Below the pieces are notes generated by a model. That model made no database searches, was not told the DNA's origin, and was given only the letters and a program-made list of their open reading frames with translations. Below, one piece after another: positions 1-7,498 of a stretch of 64,000 nt of DNA. The stretch is from Paenibacillus soyae (GTDB lineage Bacteria; Bacillota; Bacilli; Paenibacillales; Paenibacillaceae), in assembly GCF_024623455.1 (NCBI RefSeq), contig NZ_JANIPJ010000015.1, positions 144,766-208,765 on the forward strand, in the 5' to 3' direction. The translations under genes and the position numbers were made by a program. The number at the start of each line of letters is the position of its first letter. The first letter of the stretch is position 1.

Positions 1-333
1 ATTAAGCCTCATTTCTCCTATTTCACGGTCCTTCGGAATATGAGGGAGCGCAATGCGCACCCGAACCTGACCTGGCGTCTTAACGACATCAAGGAGCACT
101 ACAAGGATTCCACGAATCGCCTCCGCAAACGAAGAAACGTCGAGATTCACTATATGAATTCCGAAATGCAGGATGATTTGATCCAAAGCCAGCGCATGTA
201 CGGAGCGGAGATCCAACTGGAGAACATTCAGCTTCAAGCGGAAGATCTGACGCGCTGCTTGCATATGGCGACCGAATCGCTAAGATTGACGTTTCAATAT
301 GCGGTCTCGCTCGAGAGGCAGCATCACCTATAA
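1..333 (+). CDS. C-terminal part of a HEPN-like protein (5' truncated by window edge)
   Basis: The reading frame is open from the first base of the window, so the ATG at 40 is probably internal and the gene starts upstream. The visible 110 residues are highly charged and helical. An R-x4-H motif (RNVEIH, about residue 47-52 of the visible part) resembles the R-x4-6-H signature of HEPN domains, and the overall look recalls the Cthe_2314-type HEPN proteins of Firmicutes. That family link is my recollection, not a search result. The stop codon lies 19 bases before the start of the SDR gene, so the two are probably co-transcribed. No catalytic function can be claimed; HEPN proteins may be RNases or only nucleotide-binding helical bundles. 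Confidence 0.55.
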   Translation: MKPHFSYFTVLRNMRERNAHPNLTWRLNDIKEHYKDSTNRLRKRRNVEIHYMNSEMQDDLIQSQRMYGAEIQLENIQLQAEDLTRCLHMATESLRLTFQYAVSLERQHHL

Positions 334-352
334 TCCCGGGAGGGTGAATCCA

Positions 353-1135
353 GTGGAGCTAATGGGGAGAACGGCACTCGTGACCGGCAGCGCCAAGGGA
401 CTTGGCAAGCGCACCGCGATGCAGCTTGCCGAGCAGGGCTGCAATCTGATCATTAACTATTTGGAGAGCGAGCAGGAAGCGCTGCAGGTGAAAGCGGACA
501 TTGAGAAGCTCGGAGCGAAAGCTATAACGGTGCAGGCGGATATCGCCACAATCGAGGGAGCGCATAAGCTCGCGGACGCGGCTGAGCAGTGGGCGGGCGG
601 CGTCGACATATTGGTGAACAACGCCGGCCCTTTCGTTCGTAAGCGGAAGCTGTTCAGCGAATATGACGAGGAGACCATCATCCGGCTGACGAACGGCAAT
701 CTGCTTAGCGTCATGCTGCTAGATCATCGTTTGCTGCCTCGCATGCGGGAGAAGAAATGGGGAAGGATTATCCACTTCGGCTTCGGTCATGCGAATGAAG
801 CGCGCGCTTGGCCTCATCGGGCGGTCTATGCCGCGGCGAAGACGGGACTCGTCTCATTCACCAAATCGCTGGCGGTCGAGGAAGCGCCATTCGGGATTAC
901 CGTGAACCTGATCGGGCCGGGCGATATCCGCGGCGTGAACAAGGAGCGGTCAATTGAGGAAGCGGAGAACGAACACGACGCCGAATCGCCGCTCGGGCGT
1001 CCCGGAACAGGGGAGGATGTCGCAAGGGTTATCCTCTTCCTGTGCCAGAAACAGTCGAGCTTCCTGACGGGCAACGTCATTGACGTGACCGGAGGCTTCG
1101 ACCCAATCAGAGCCAATATTAAAGGTATGTTCTAA
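353..1135 (+). CDS. SDR family NAD(P)-dependent oxidoreductase
   Basis: Classical short-chain dehydrogenase/reductase of 260 residues. The Rossmann fold opens with the glycine motif TGSAKGLG near residue 12, followed by the NNAG motif and the catalytic Y-x3-K (YAAAK). The C-terminal GNVIDVTGG is typical of FabG-like family members. Substrate is not predictable. I chose the GTG at 353 because a GGGAGGG ribosome site sits 8 bases upstream; the frame can be opened to 299, but that would overlap the preceding gene and place extra residues before the Rossmann strand. An ATG at 362 is an alternative. It probably forms an operon with the HEPN-like gene and ends at the bidirectional hairpin at 1152-1202. 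Confidence 0.85.
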   Translation: MELMGRTALVTGSAKGLGKRTAMQLAEQGCNLIINYLESEQEALQVKADIEKLGAKAITVQADIATIEGAHKLADAAEQWAGGVDILVNNAGPFVRKRKLFSEYDEETIIRLTNGNLLSVMLLDHRLLPRMREKKWGRIIHFGFGHANEARAWPHRAVYAAAKTGLVSFTKSLAVEEAPFGITVNLIGPGDIRGVNKERSIEEAENEHDAESPLGRPGTGEDVARVILFLCQKQSSFLTGNVIDVTGGFDPIRANIKGMF

Positions 1136-1151
1136 CGCGCATGTTCTAGTG

Positions 1152-1202
1152 CAAAAAAAGAGTCTTATCCATGCGGATGGCCGCCGTGGATAAGACTCTT
1201 TG
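1152..1202. terminator. Bidirectional Rho-independent terminator
   Basis: A 14-bp perfect inverted repeat (AAGAGTCTTATCCA and its complement, 1158-1171 and 1187-1200) is preceded by seven A and followed by T on the plus strand. It separates the converging SDR gene and the NifU-like gene and can serve both. Confidence 0.85.
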
Positions 1203-1204
1203 CA

Positions 1205-1450
1205 TTAAAATACTTGTACGACTTCTACGACACCGTCTACTTCTTCAAGCAGCGCGCGCTCGATACCGGCTTTCAGCGTGATTGTGGAGCTTGGGCAGCT
1301 GCCGCATGCACCCATCAGGCGAAGCTTAACGATACCGTCTTCCACGTCGACCAATTCCACGTCGCCGCCGTCGCGTTGCAGGAATGGACGCAGCTTGTCA
1401 AGAACGTCCAGCACCTCGTCATACATCGTGTCTTGTACTTGTTCACTCAT
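1205..1450 (-). CDS. NifU C-terminal-domain Fe-S scaffold/carrier protein (NfuA/YutI-like)
   Basis: Protein of 81 residues consisting of a single NifU C-terminal domain. The pair of cysteines in GACGSCPS (C49, C52) is the CxxC that binds a [4Fe-4S] cluster at a dimer interface; QRDGGDVELV upstream is the other conserved block. It probably delivers clusters to apo-proteins in the cytosol. Bacillus subtilis has a stand-alone protein of this size, YutI, close to yuzB and yutJ, and those two homologues are also neighbours here. Start: ATG at 1450 with AAAGGAG nine bases upstream; an in-frame TTG at 1459 lies inside the ribosome-site spacing and is unlikely. Confidence 0.9.
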   Translation of the reverse strand: MSEQVQDTMYDEVLDVLDKLRPFLQRDGGDVELVDVEDGIVKLRLMGACGSCPSSTITLKAGIERALLEEVDGVVEVVQVF

Positions 1451-1546
1451 TGCAATCAACTCCTTTCTCCCCTATTATAGTACAAAGCGATACAATTGAA
1501 AATGGTTCGCAAACGCATTCCAATAAAGTAAGGTGAATAGGCCATC

Positions 1547-1819
1547 ATGATAAAACCAATGATCGAATTTTGCGCCAGCAATATGCATCACGGAACGGAT
1601 GAGCTCATGCAGGAGCTGGAGCTTGACGATTCCGTCGACGTTATCGAATACGGCTGTCTGGGTAATTGCGGCGAATGTTACGCCAGGCCCTACGCTCTCG
1701 TGGACGGGACGATCGTAGGCGCCGACAGCGTCGAAGAGCTTTCGGAACGTATCCGTGAAGCGATCAAGCGCCAGCAGGCCGATCGCGACGCTCTGGACAA
1801 GCTCCTCGATGATTTATAA
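1547..1819 (+). CDS. yuzB: YuzB family protein (DUF1450)
   Basis: Small cytosolic protein of 90 residues with four cysteines (C9, C37, C41, C44; core GCLGNCGEC), a pattern that suggests metal or Fe-S binding. This matches the YuzB/DUF1450 family, whose function is not established. AAGGTGA precedes the ATG at 1547. It is divergent from the NifU-like gene and convergent with the YutJ-like flavoprotein whose stop is only 6 bases away. The conserved neighbourhood of yuzB with yutI- and yutJ-like genes suggests a role in redox or Fe-S metabolism (inference). Confidence 0.85.
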   Translation: MIKPMIEFCASNMHHGTDELMQELELDDSVDVIEYGCLGNCGECYARPYALVDGTIVGADSVEELSERIREAIKRQQADRDALDKLLDDL

Positions 1820-1825
1820 GCTAGC

Positions 1826-2896
1826 TTATCCCAAATGATGCTTCGAACGCCATAACACGCCGCTCTTGACCAGACGCGGCACGCGTCCGAGAATCGGCGT
1901 GCTGCCCATAATGCCGAAGCCGCTCTTCTTGCCAAGCGATCCGAGCACGCCCTTGAGCTTAATTTTGCCTAGGCGCGGCGTCTTATTCTCCCACATGGCC
2001 TGGAGAACTTCGGCAATTTGCTTGCCTTGAGCTCCGGCCGCTTGGCCGCTTGGCGAGAACGGCAGCGACGCGCAGTCGCCGACGATAAACACGTTGTTGT
2101 AATCGGGGAGCTGGTGGTGCGCGTTAATAATCAGCCTACCTTGGGGATCCTTCGGCAGCTCCATCCGCTGAACGATCTCCACGGGCTGTATGCCTGCCGT
2201 CCATACCGTGACGTCCGTATAGATAGGGGAGTCTGGATTGTTGCCGTCGTATAATACGCCTTGCTCCAATCGAGTCAGGCCGACATGCCCTCTCATCTCC
2301 ACTTGATGCTCCATGAACCACTCCGCGACAAAATCCTGCAGCTTGCCCGGGAATGCCGACAATACGCGCGGTCCTCTGTCCAATATGCGGATGTTCAAAT
2401 CCGGCCTGCTCTCGCGCAGCTCGGACGCGACTTCGACGCCGCTAAGTCCCCCGCCGACAATTGTTATTTGTCCATAAGGCTTCACATCATTAAGAAGCGC
2501 ATAGGTTTTCCGGGCGGCTGAGAACGTTTGAATGCTGGTCGAAAATTGTTCCGCGCCTTCGATGCCGTGATATTTGTCCGTGCAGCCAAGCCCAACGACG
2601 AGCCAGTCATACGAGATCGGATCCTGATCCTCCATCAATACGAGCTGCCGCTCCAGGTCAACGTCCTTGATTTCTCCGAATGCCAGTCTCAGACGAGGAT
2701 CGGACGGGAATTTCACCCGAAGATCCATATCCGAAACCGTGCCTGCCGCAAGAGCGTAATATTCGGTTTTCAAGCCCTGGAAGGGCATTCTGTCGACCAA
2801 CACGATCGATACGTCATGCGGCAATTGGCTTTCGAGCAATTCGTTCGCGATGGCTGCTCCGCCGTAACCGCCGCCCAATATAACTAGTTTTCTCAT
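1826..2896 (-). CDS. NDH-2-like NAD(P)/FAD oxidoreductase (YutJ type)
   Basis: Protein of 356 residues with an N-terminal FAD dinucleotide-binding motif (ILGGGYGG, residues 5-12), a second glycine motif for NAD(P)H (IVGGGLSGVEVASEL, about 155-170) and a C-terminal FAD contact (VFIVGDCAS, about 280). This is the architecture of type II NADH dehydrogenases; the N-terminus and length fit YutJ of Bacillus rather than the main NDH-2, which is present at 29019-30212. Start: the ATG at 2896, directly before the Rossmann strand; an upstream GTG at 2914 has no ribosome site. Electron acceptor unknown; menaquinone is likely from family knowledge. Confidence 0.8.
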   Translation of the reverse strand: MRKLVILGGGYGGAAIANELLESQLPHDVSIVLVDRMPFQGLKTEYYALAAGTVSDMDLRVKFPSDPRLRLAFGEIKDVDLERQLVLMEDQDPISYDWLVVGLGCTDKYHGIEGAEQFSTSIQTFSAARKTYALLNDVKPYGQITIVGGGLSGVEVASELRESRPDLNIRILDRGPRVLSAFPGKLQDFVAEWFMEHQVEMRGHVGLTRLEQGVLYDGNNPDSPIYTDVTVWTAGIQPVEIVQRMELPKDPQGRLIINAHHQLPDYNNVFIVGDCASLPFSPSGQAAGAQGKQIAEVLQAMWENKTPRLGKIKLKGVLGSLGKKSGFGIMGSTPILGRVPRLVKSGVLWRSKHHLG

Positions 2897-2960
2897 ACGA
2901 TTTCCCAGCTCCACGATTCATGATGTTGGTTGTAGGTTGCGCCTACGACCTTTAGATTAA

Positions 2961-4064
2961 TCATTCATAAATTTTGATCTCGTTGTAGAACGTGTCCCTC
3001 TCGACAGGAATTCGTCCGGCTCCCTTGATGAGCCAGATCAAGTCTTCTCTCGTAATGCCTTCCGGCGTTAACGCGCCCGCCGCGTGACTGATCTTCTCCT
3101 TGACGATCGTGCCGTGAGCATCCGAAGCGCCCATCGTTAACGCGACCTGCGTCAATTGAACGCCAATGTTAATAAAATACGCTTTAATATGCTGGAAGTT
3201 ATCCAGCATGAGGCGGCTGATCGCGATCGTCTTCAGATCCTCGAACGCCGAATTGCGTCTGCGTATGCCGGCTTTCGGGTTGATCGGCTGCATGGACAGC
3301 GGAATGAATACCAGGAAACCGTTGGTTTCGTCCTGCAGCTCGCGAATCTGCATCAGATGGCGGATGCGGTCTTCCTTGGTTTCGATCGAGCCGTACAGCA
3401 TCGTCGTATGCGTGCGCAGACCGAGGTTATGGGCGGTGCGATGAACGTCCAAGTATTGCGAGACGTCGGCTTTGGTAACGCGCATCTTCTTGCGATAGTG
3501 ATCGGACAGGATTTCCGCGCCGCCGCCCGTCAGCGATTTGAGGCCGGCTTTCATCAGCTCTTGGAGCACTTCCTTGTAGCTCAGCCCGCTGATGCGGGAG
3601 AAGAAGTCGATTTCGGCGGCTGTGTAGGCTTTCAGCGTGACGTCCGGGTACTTCTCGTTCAGCGCCTTCAGGGAATCGACGTAATATTGGAACGGTACAT
3701 GCTGGTTATGGCCGCCGACGATATGGAATTCGCGCACGCCGGGGTGAATATGCTGCTCGACGTATTCGATCATTTGCTCGCCGGACAGCGTGTATGCGCC
3801 GGGATCGCCTTCATCCTTGCGGAAGTTGCAGAAGGCGCAATGCGCTTCGCACACGTTCGTGAAGTACAAGCTCATATTTTCGATAAAATAAACCTTTTTC
3901 CCGTTCTTCCGGAGCGCGACCTCGTTGGCCAGCTGGCCGATGGTCAGCAGATCGTCGGATTCATATAAGAAGACGCCGTCTTCCAGCGTCAGACGCTGCC
4001 CGTGACGTACTTTTTCGATAATTTCACCCATTCTGCTGTCTTGTGTAGGGATGATGACATTCAT
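2961..4064 (-). CDS. mqnE: Aminofutalosine synthase MqnE
   Basis: Radical SAM enzyme of 367 residues. The CxxxCxxC cluster motif is C72-EAH-C76-AF-C79, and the GGGAEILSDHYRKK block is characteristic of the MqnE/MqnC/CofH family. MqnE joins 3-[(1-carboxyvinyl)oxy]benzoate to S-adenosylmethionine to give aminofutalosine, the second step of the futalosine route to menaquinone. It differs from MqnC (at 62685-63821) in its N-terminal sequence and CEAHCAFC motif. A strong AAGGAGG lies 8 bases before the ATG at 4064. The other pathway genes mqnA, mqnB and mqnD are not in the window. No partner genes are co-transcribed downstream within 60 bases except the convergently ended YutJ-like gene on the same strand (stop-to-start gap about 64 bases), so the two could be one transcript. 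Confidence 0.93.
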   Translation of the reverse strand: MNVIIPTQDSRMGEIIEKVRHGQRLTLEDGVFLYESDDLLTIGQLANEVALRKNGKKVYFIENMSLYFTNVCEAHCAFCNFRKDEGDPGAYTLSGEQMIEYVEQHIHPGVREFHIVGGHNQHVPFQYYVDSLKALNEKYPDVTLKAYTAAEIDFFSRISGLSYKEVLQELMKAGLKSLTGGGAEILSDHYRKKMRVTKADVSQYLDVHRTAHNLGLRTHTTMLYGSIETKEDRIRHLMQIRELQDETNGFLVFIPLSMQPINPKAGIRRRNSAFEDLKTIAISRLMLDNFQHIKAYFINIGVQLTQVALTMGASDAHGTIVKEKISHAAGALTPEGITREDLIWLIKGAGRIPVERDTFYNEIKIYE

Positions 4065-4301
4065 GGGAAGTCCTCCTTCAGTGGTAGTTCAAACAATAAG
4101 TATGTGAAAAAAATAACTTGCGATAACGCCTAAGAAGCTGTAACCATTATAAACCTCACACGTAGCAGGGGCAACTAGAAAGTCATGCAAGCGGTCACAC
4201 CTGGGGCGGACTGGAGGCTGCGCTCAAGCCCTTGAGCGGGAGGGTGATGTGGGGTATACTATGGATAAGTAAGTGAAGTGAAGCGAATGGAGGGATGTAG
4301 G

Positions 4302-4664
4302 ATGATCACGATCAGCGAGCTGGCATCCGAAAAAATAAAAGAAATGCTGGAGCAGGAGGCTTCCCCGGACCTGTTCCTAAGAGTAGGCGTGAAGGAAGGC
4401 GGCTGCAGCGGCTTCTCCTATGGCATGGGCTTCGACGACGAGCAGAAGGAAGACGACCAAGTCATTACGGCGCAAGGCCTTAAGGTTGTCGTGGATAACG
4501 ACAGCGTCAAATATTTGCGCGGTCTCGTCATCGATTTCAAGGAATCCGCGATGGGCGGCGGCTTCACGATCGAGAATCCGAACGCCAGCGCGACCTGCGG
4601 TTGCGGTTCGTCGTTCCGTACGGCGACCGATGCGGGCAAGCCTGCTGCCGAGGGCGAATGCTAA
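4302..4664 (+). CDS. erpA: A-type iron-sulfur cluster carrier (IscA/ErpA/YutM-like)
   Basis: Protein of 120 residues with the three invariant cysteines of A-type carriers: C35 (in GGCSGFSYGMGFD) and C99/C101 (in TCGCGSSF). It takes Fe-S clusters from the scaffold and inserts them into target proteins. The C-terminal 16 residues after CGCGSSF are an unusual acidic/alanine-rich tail ending in cysteine (AAEGEC). Start: ATG at 4302 with GGAGG upstream; a GTG at 4278 is in frame but lacks a site. It is monocistronic, ending at the hairpin at 4686-4723. An imperfect palindrome CGCTCAAGcccTTGAGCG lies in the 237-base upstream region, together with a TATACT -10-like box. Confidence 0.88.
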   Translation: MITISELASEKIKEMLEQEASPDLFLRVGVKEGGCSGFSYGMGFDDEQKEDDQVITAQGLKVVVDNDSVKYLRGLVIDFKESAMGGGFTIENPNASATCGCGSSFRTATDAGKPAAEGEC

Positions 4665-4685
4665 TCGTAACACGTTAACGCGAAC

Positions 4686-4723
4686 AAACCTCTCCTGCGG
4701 ACAGCCGCCGGGGAGGTTTTTTT
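4686..4723 (+). terminator. Rho-independent terminator of the A-type carrier gene
   Basis: The arms AACCTCTCC and GGGGAGGTT form a GC-rich hairpin followed by seven T. It isolates the Fe-S carrier gene from the Bce-type operon that begins 25 bases later. Confidence 0.8.
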
Positions 4724-4747
4724 GGCGAAGAGGGGAGTACACGACCG

Positions 4748-5503
4748 ATGTACCGGATTTTTATTGTGGAAGACGATGAGAAAATCGCGGCTATCCTGAG
4801 GAACAAAATGGAGCAATACGGCTACGAGGCCGCCGCTGCCGCCGATTTTCGGGACCTGATGCCGGAGATTGCGTCATTTGATCCGCAGCTCGTGCTGCTG
4901 GATATTAACCTGCCGTATTTCGACGGATACTATTGGTGCAGGCAAATCCGAACGCGCTCCAGCGTTCCGATCATCTTCCTATCGGCGAGGGCGGGCGAGA
5001 TGGATCAGGTGATGGCGATCGAGAACGGCGGCGACGATTATATTACGAAGCCGATCCAGCTGGAGCTGTTGATGGCGAAGGTGCGCGGCGTGCTGAGGAG
5101 AGCATATGGGGAATACGCGAGACCCGATAACGCGGAGCGCGGCGACACGGCGTTGGAAGCGGCAGCCGGGTACGCCGAAATTATCGTCCACGGACTTAAG
5201 CTGTCCCTAAGCCGCAACGAGCTGGAATGGGACGGCAGAAGTGTCGAGCTTACGAAAAACGAGAGCCTGCTGGCGGAATGTCTGATGCGCCGTCCCGGAA
5301 CGATCGTCGCAAGGGAGACGCTGCTCGAAGCGCTCTGGGATGACGTGCAGTTCGTGGACGACAACACGTTGTCGGTGAACGTAACAAGGCTGCGCAAGAA
5401 GCTGGAGGAGATCGGTCTCGCGAAATCGATCGAAACCGTAAGGGGACTCGGCTACAAGCTGTCGCTCGATAACGAAAGCAAGGCGGCGCCATCTAATGGA
5501 TAG
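4748..5503 (+). CDS. OmpR-family response regulator of a Bce-type module
   Basis: Protein of 251 residues: receiver domain (residues 1-115) with acidic pocket E8/D9/D10, phosphoacceptor D52 (LLDINLP) and the YITKP lysine; C-terminal winged-helix DNA-binding domain (about 150-240) ending in TVRGLGYKL. The linker of about 35 residues is longer than usual. It overlaps the kinase gene by 8 bases and is followed by an ABC ATPase and a 658-residue FtsX-type permease, the gene order of bacitracin-type (Bce) sensing and detoxification modules. A perfect BceR-type operator at 6599-6612 supports this assignment. It should activate the transporter genes when the permease-kinase complex senses a cell-wall-active peptide. 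Confidence 0.9.
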   Translation: MYRIFIVEDDEKIAAILRNKMEQYGYEAAAAADFRDLMPEIASFDPQLVLLDINLPYFDGYYWCRQIRTRSSVPIIFLSARAGEMDQVMAIENGGDDYITKPIQLELLMAKVRGVLRRAYGEYARPDNAERGDTALEAAAGYAEIIVHGLKLSLSRNELEWDGRSVELTKNESLLAECLMRRPGTIVARETLLEALWDDVQFVDDNTLSVNVTRLRKKLEEIGLAKSIETVRGLGYKLSLDNESKAAPSNG

Positions 5504-6590
5504 ACATGGCGGAAGCCGGCCGCTGCTTGTGTTTATGCGGGACAGGCTGCTTAACATCCTTTGTTTTATCATGCTGATAGGGCTTTGCTGCTGCCTGTAT
5601 ATGCTGGAGAACGTCCGCTATCCCGGCTTGATCGAGACCGCGACGATGCTTTATTTTGTCCTGCTCGCTGTAGTTGTGTATGCGGCGTGGCTGTCCATCG
5701 ACTATATGCGCCAGCGCTATTATTTCAAACAAGTAAACGAAGCGCTGGAGAGGTCGGACGAGCTTGGAGCGGCGACGATCATACAATCCCTTGCGACGGA
5801 GGAGCAGAAGCTCGTAACGCGTCTTATCAGGGAGCAGCACAGGGCGTATCTGAACGAGCTCAACAAATATCGCAGGCAGCAGGAGATGCATAATCATTTC
5901 GTCATGCAATGGGTTCATCATATGAAGACGCCGGTCTCCGTAGTGGATCTGCTCATCCAGGAAGCCCGCCGTCAGCCGCCGGCCGGGGAGGAAGGCTGGC
6001 TGGAGCTTATCGGCAGCATTCAAGAAGAGACCGAGCGGCAGACGCGGGCGCTTGAGATAATGCTCCATACGGCCCGGCTGGACAAGTTCGAACTTGATTT
6101 GCATATCCGCAGGACGGCGCTTCACGAATTGATCCGGAGCTCGGTCAACGCCCATAAGCGTTTGTGCATCCGCTACTCGATCTTTCCGAAGATCGAAGGG
6201 GAAGCATGGGTGGAGACGGATGACAAGTGGATGATGTTCGTCATGAACCAGCTCATCAGCAACGCGATCAAATACAGCAAGCAGAAGCCCGGCGTGAAGA
6301 CGCTCTTGTTCCGGCTGTACGCTGCGGATGGGAATGGAAGCGGTATTCGTCTGCAGGTAATCGATTCCGGCATCGGCATCGCTCCCCACGACCTGCCGAG
6401 AATATTCGAGCCGTTCTTCACGGGGGAGAACGGGCGCGCGACCGGCGAATCGACCGGCATGGGCCTCTATTTGGCCAAGCAGGTCTGCAGCCGGCTCGGC
6501 ATCGGGATCGGCGCGGAATCGGAGCTCGGCGCAGGGACGACGTTTACGCTTACCTTTCAAACCCGGGGCATCCATGTCCTGGACGAGTAG
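5496..6590 (+). CDS. Bce-type intramembrane-sensing histidine kinase
   Basis: Protein of 364 residues. Two membrane segments (about 20-36 and 49-67) are separated by only about a dozen residues, so there is no extracellular sensor domain; this is the hallmark of BceS-like kinases, which receive their signal from the partner ABC transporter. The dimerisation motif is HHMKTPVS (phosphoacceptor H141), followed by N-box NQLISNAIKYS, G1 DSGIGI and G2 GMGLYLAK. The ATG at 5496 overlaps the stop of the response regulator gene, indicating translational coupling. The 131-base gap downstream holds the transporter promoter. Confidence 0.9.
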   Translation: MDRHGGSRPLLVFMRDRLLNILCFIMLIGLCCCLYMLENVRYPGLIETATMLYFVLLAVVVYAAWLSIDYMRQRYYFKQVNEALERSDELGAATIIQSLATEEQKLVTRLIREQHRAYLNELNKYRRQQEMHNHFVMQWVHHMKTPVSVVDLLIQEARRQPPAGEEGWLELIGSIQEETERQTRALEIMLHTARLDKFELDLHIRRTALHELIRSSVNAHKRLCIRYSIFPKIEGEAWVETDDKWMMFVMNQLISNAIKYSKQKPGVKTLLFRLYAADGNGSGIRLQVIDSGIGIAPHDLPRIFEPFFTGENGRATGESTGMGLYLAKQVCSRLGIGIGAESELGAGTTFTLTFQTRGIHVLDE

Positions 6591-6598
6591 CGGCAGGA

Positions 6599-6612
6599 TG
6601 ACAATATTGTAA
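6599..6612 (+). promoter_or_regulatory. BceR-type operator upstream of the ABC transporter genes
   Basis: The sequence TGACAATATTGTAA matches exactly the TNACA-N4-TGTAA consensus that I recall for binding sites of BceR-like regulators. It starts 8 bases after the kinase stop codon and lies about 110 bases before the ATPase start. A TATACT -10-like hexamer is at 6667-6672. Placement between kinase and transporter genes is where such modules carry their inducible promoter. Confidence 0.7.
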
Positions 6613-6721
6613 GATTGCCGCTCTATATTGAAAGGCAAATCGATGGGTTCGGCTCGATCTCGGATATATACTAGACACATCACTTTACACCAGAACGAAT
6701 ATCCCAGGAGGACCCGCCGCG

Positions 6722-7498
6722 ATGAGCGTACTGAAAGCGCAAGGACTTGGCAAACTATACAGCACCAAAGGAAATCTCGTTTATAAAGCGTTGGAAAATA
6801 TCGATTTGGAAGTAGAGACAGGGGAGTTCGTCGGCGTCATGGGACCGTCCGGCAGCGGCAAAACGACGCTTCTTAATCTGCTGGCAACCATTGACCGGCC
6901 CACCTCCGGCATGATCGAAATTAACGGCGTCAATCCGACCAAGCTGACGGACAACAAGCTGGCGTTGTTCCGCAGGCGCGAGCTCGGCTTCGTGTTCCAG
7001 GATTTCAACCTTCTGGACACGCTGTCGATCAAAGAAAATATCATTCTGCCGCTCGTCATGGAGGGCGAGAAGCCGAGAATTATCGAGGACCGGCTGAAGC
7101 CGATCGCCGAGATGCTCCAGATCGAATCGATCCTCGGGAAACGAACGTACGAGGTGTCCGGCGGCCAGAAGCAGAGAGCGGCGATCGCGAGGGCGATCAT
7201 CCATAAGCCGACGCTGGTGCTGGCCGACGAACTAACGGGCAACCTGGATTCCAAAGCGGCCAAGGACGTGATGGACTCCCTGAAGGAAATGAATGAGGTG
7301 TTCAGGGCGACCGTCCTGATGGTAACGCATGATCCGTTCTCCGCCAGCTATTGCCAGCGCATCATCTTCATCAAGGACGGCAAGTTTTTCTCGGAAATAC
7401 GCCGGGGCTCGAACCGCCAGGCGTTCTTCCAACAAATTTTGGACGCGCTGAGCGTGCTGGGAGGGAATTTCGATGACATTCCGTTCGCTCGCCCTTAG
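6722..7498 (+). CDS. ABC transporter ATPase of the Bce-type module (BceA-like)
   Basis: Protein of 258 residues of the MacB/BceA type. Walker A GPSGSGKTT is at residues 41-49, the signature VSGGQKQRAAIARA near 145-158, and Walker B LVLADELTGNLD near 165-176. The usual proline after the catalytic glutamate (DEPTGNLD) is replaced by leucine here (DELTGNLD), which is uncommon but leaves the catalytic residue intact. AGGAGG precedes the ATG by 10 bases. Its 3' end overlaps the permease gene by 26 bases. Together they should form an exporter-like complex that frees lipid II-cycle intermediates from peptide antibiotics and signals to the kinase. Confidence 0.92.
   Translation: MSVLKAQGLGKLYSTKGNLVYKALENIDLEVETGEFVGVMGPSGSGKTTLLNLLATIDRPTSGMIEINGVNPTKLTDNKLALFRRRELGFVFQDFNLLDTLSIKENIILPLVMEGEKPRIIEDRLKPIAEMLQIESILGKRTYEVSGGQKQRAAIARAIIHKPTLVLADELTGNLDSKAAKDVMDSLKEMNEVFRATVLMVTHDPFSASYCQRIIFIKDGKFFSEIRRGSNRQAFFQQILDALSVLGGNFDDIPFARP

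Noticed and set aside
1214..1480. Plus-strand frames over the NifU-like gene
   Set aside because: Antisense shadows of a gene with conserved CxxC motif and proper start.
4209..4230. CGCTCAAG palindrome upstream of the Fe-S carrier gene
   Set aside because: Short dyad without a T-run or known operator match; could be an operator but nothing supports a specific one.
5493..6683. Long minus-strand frame opposite the Bce-type kinase gene (396 codons)
   Set aside because: It mirrors the kinase gene in the opposite strand, has no ribosome site or recognisable domain, and arises from GC-biased codon use.
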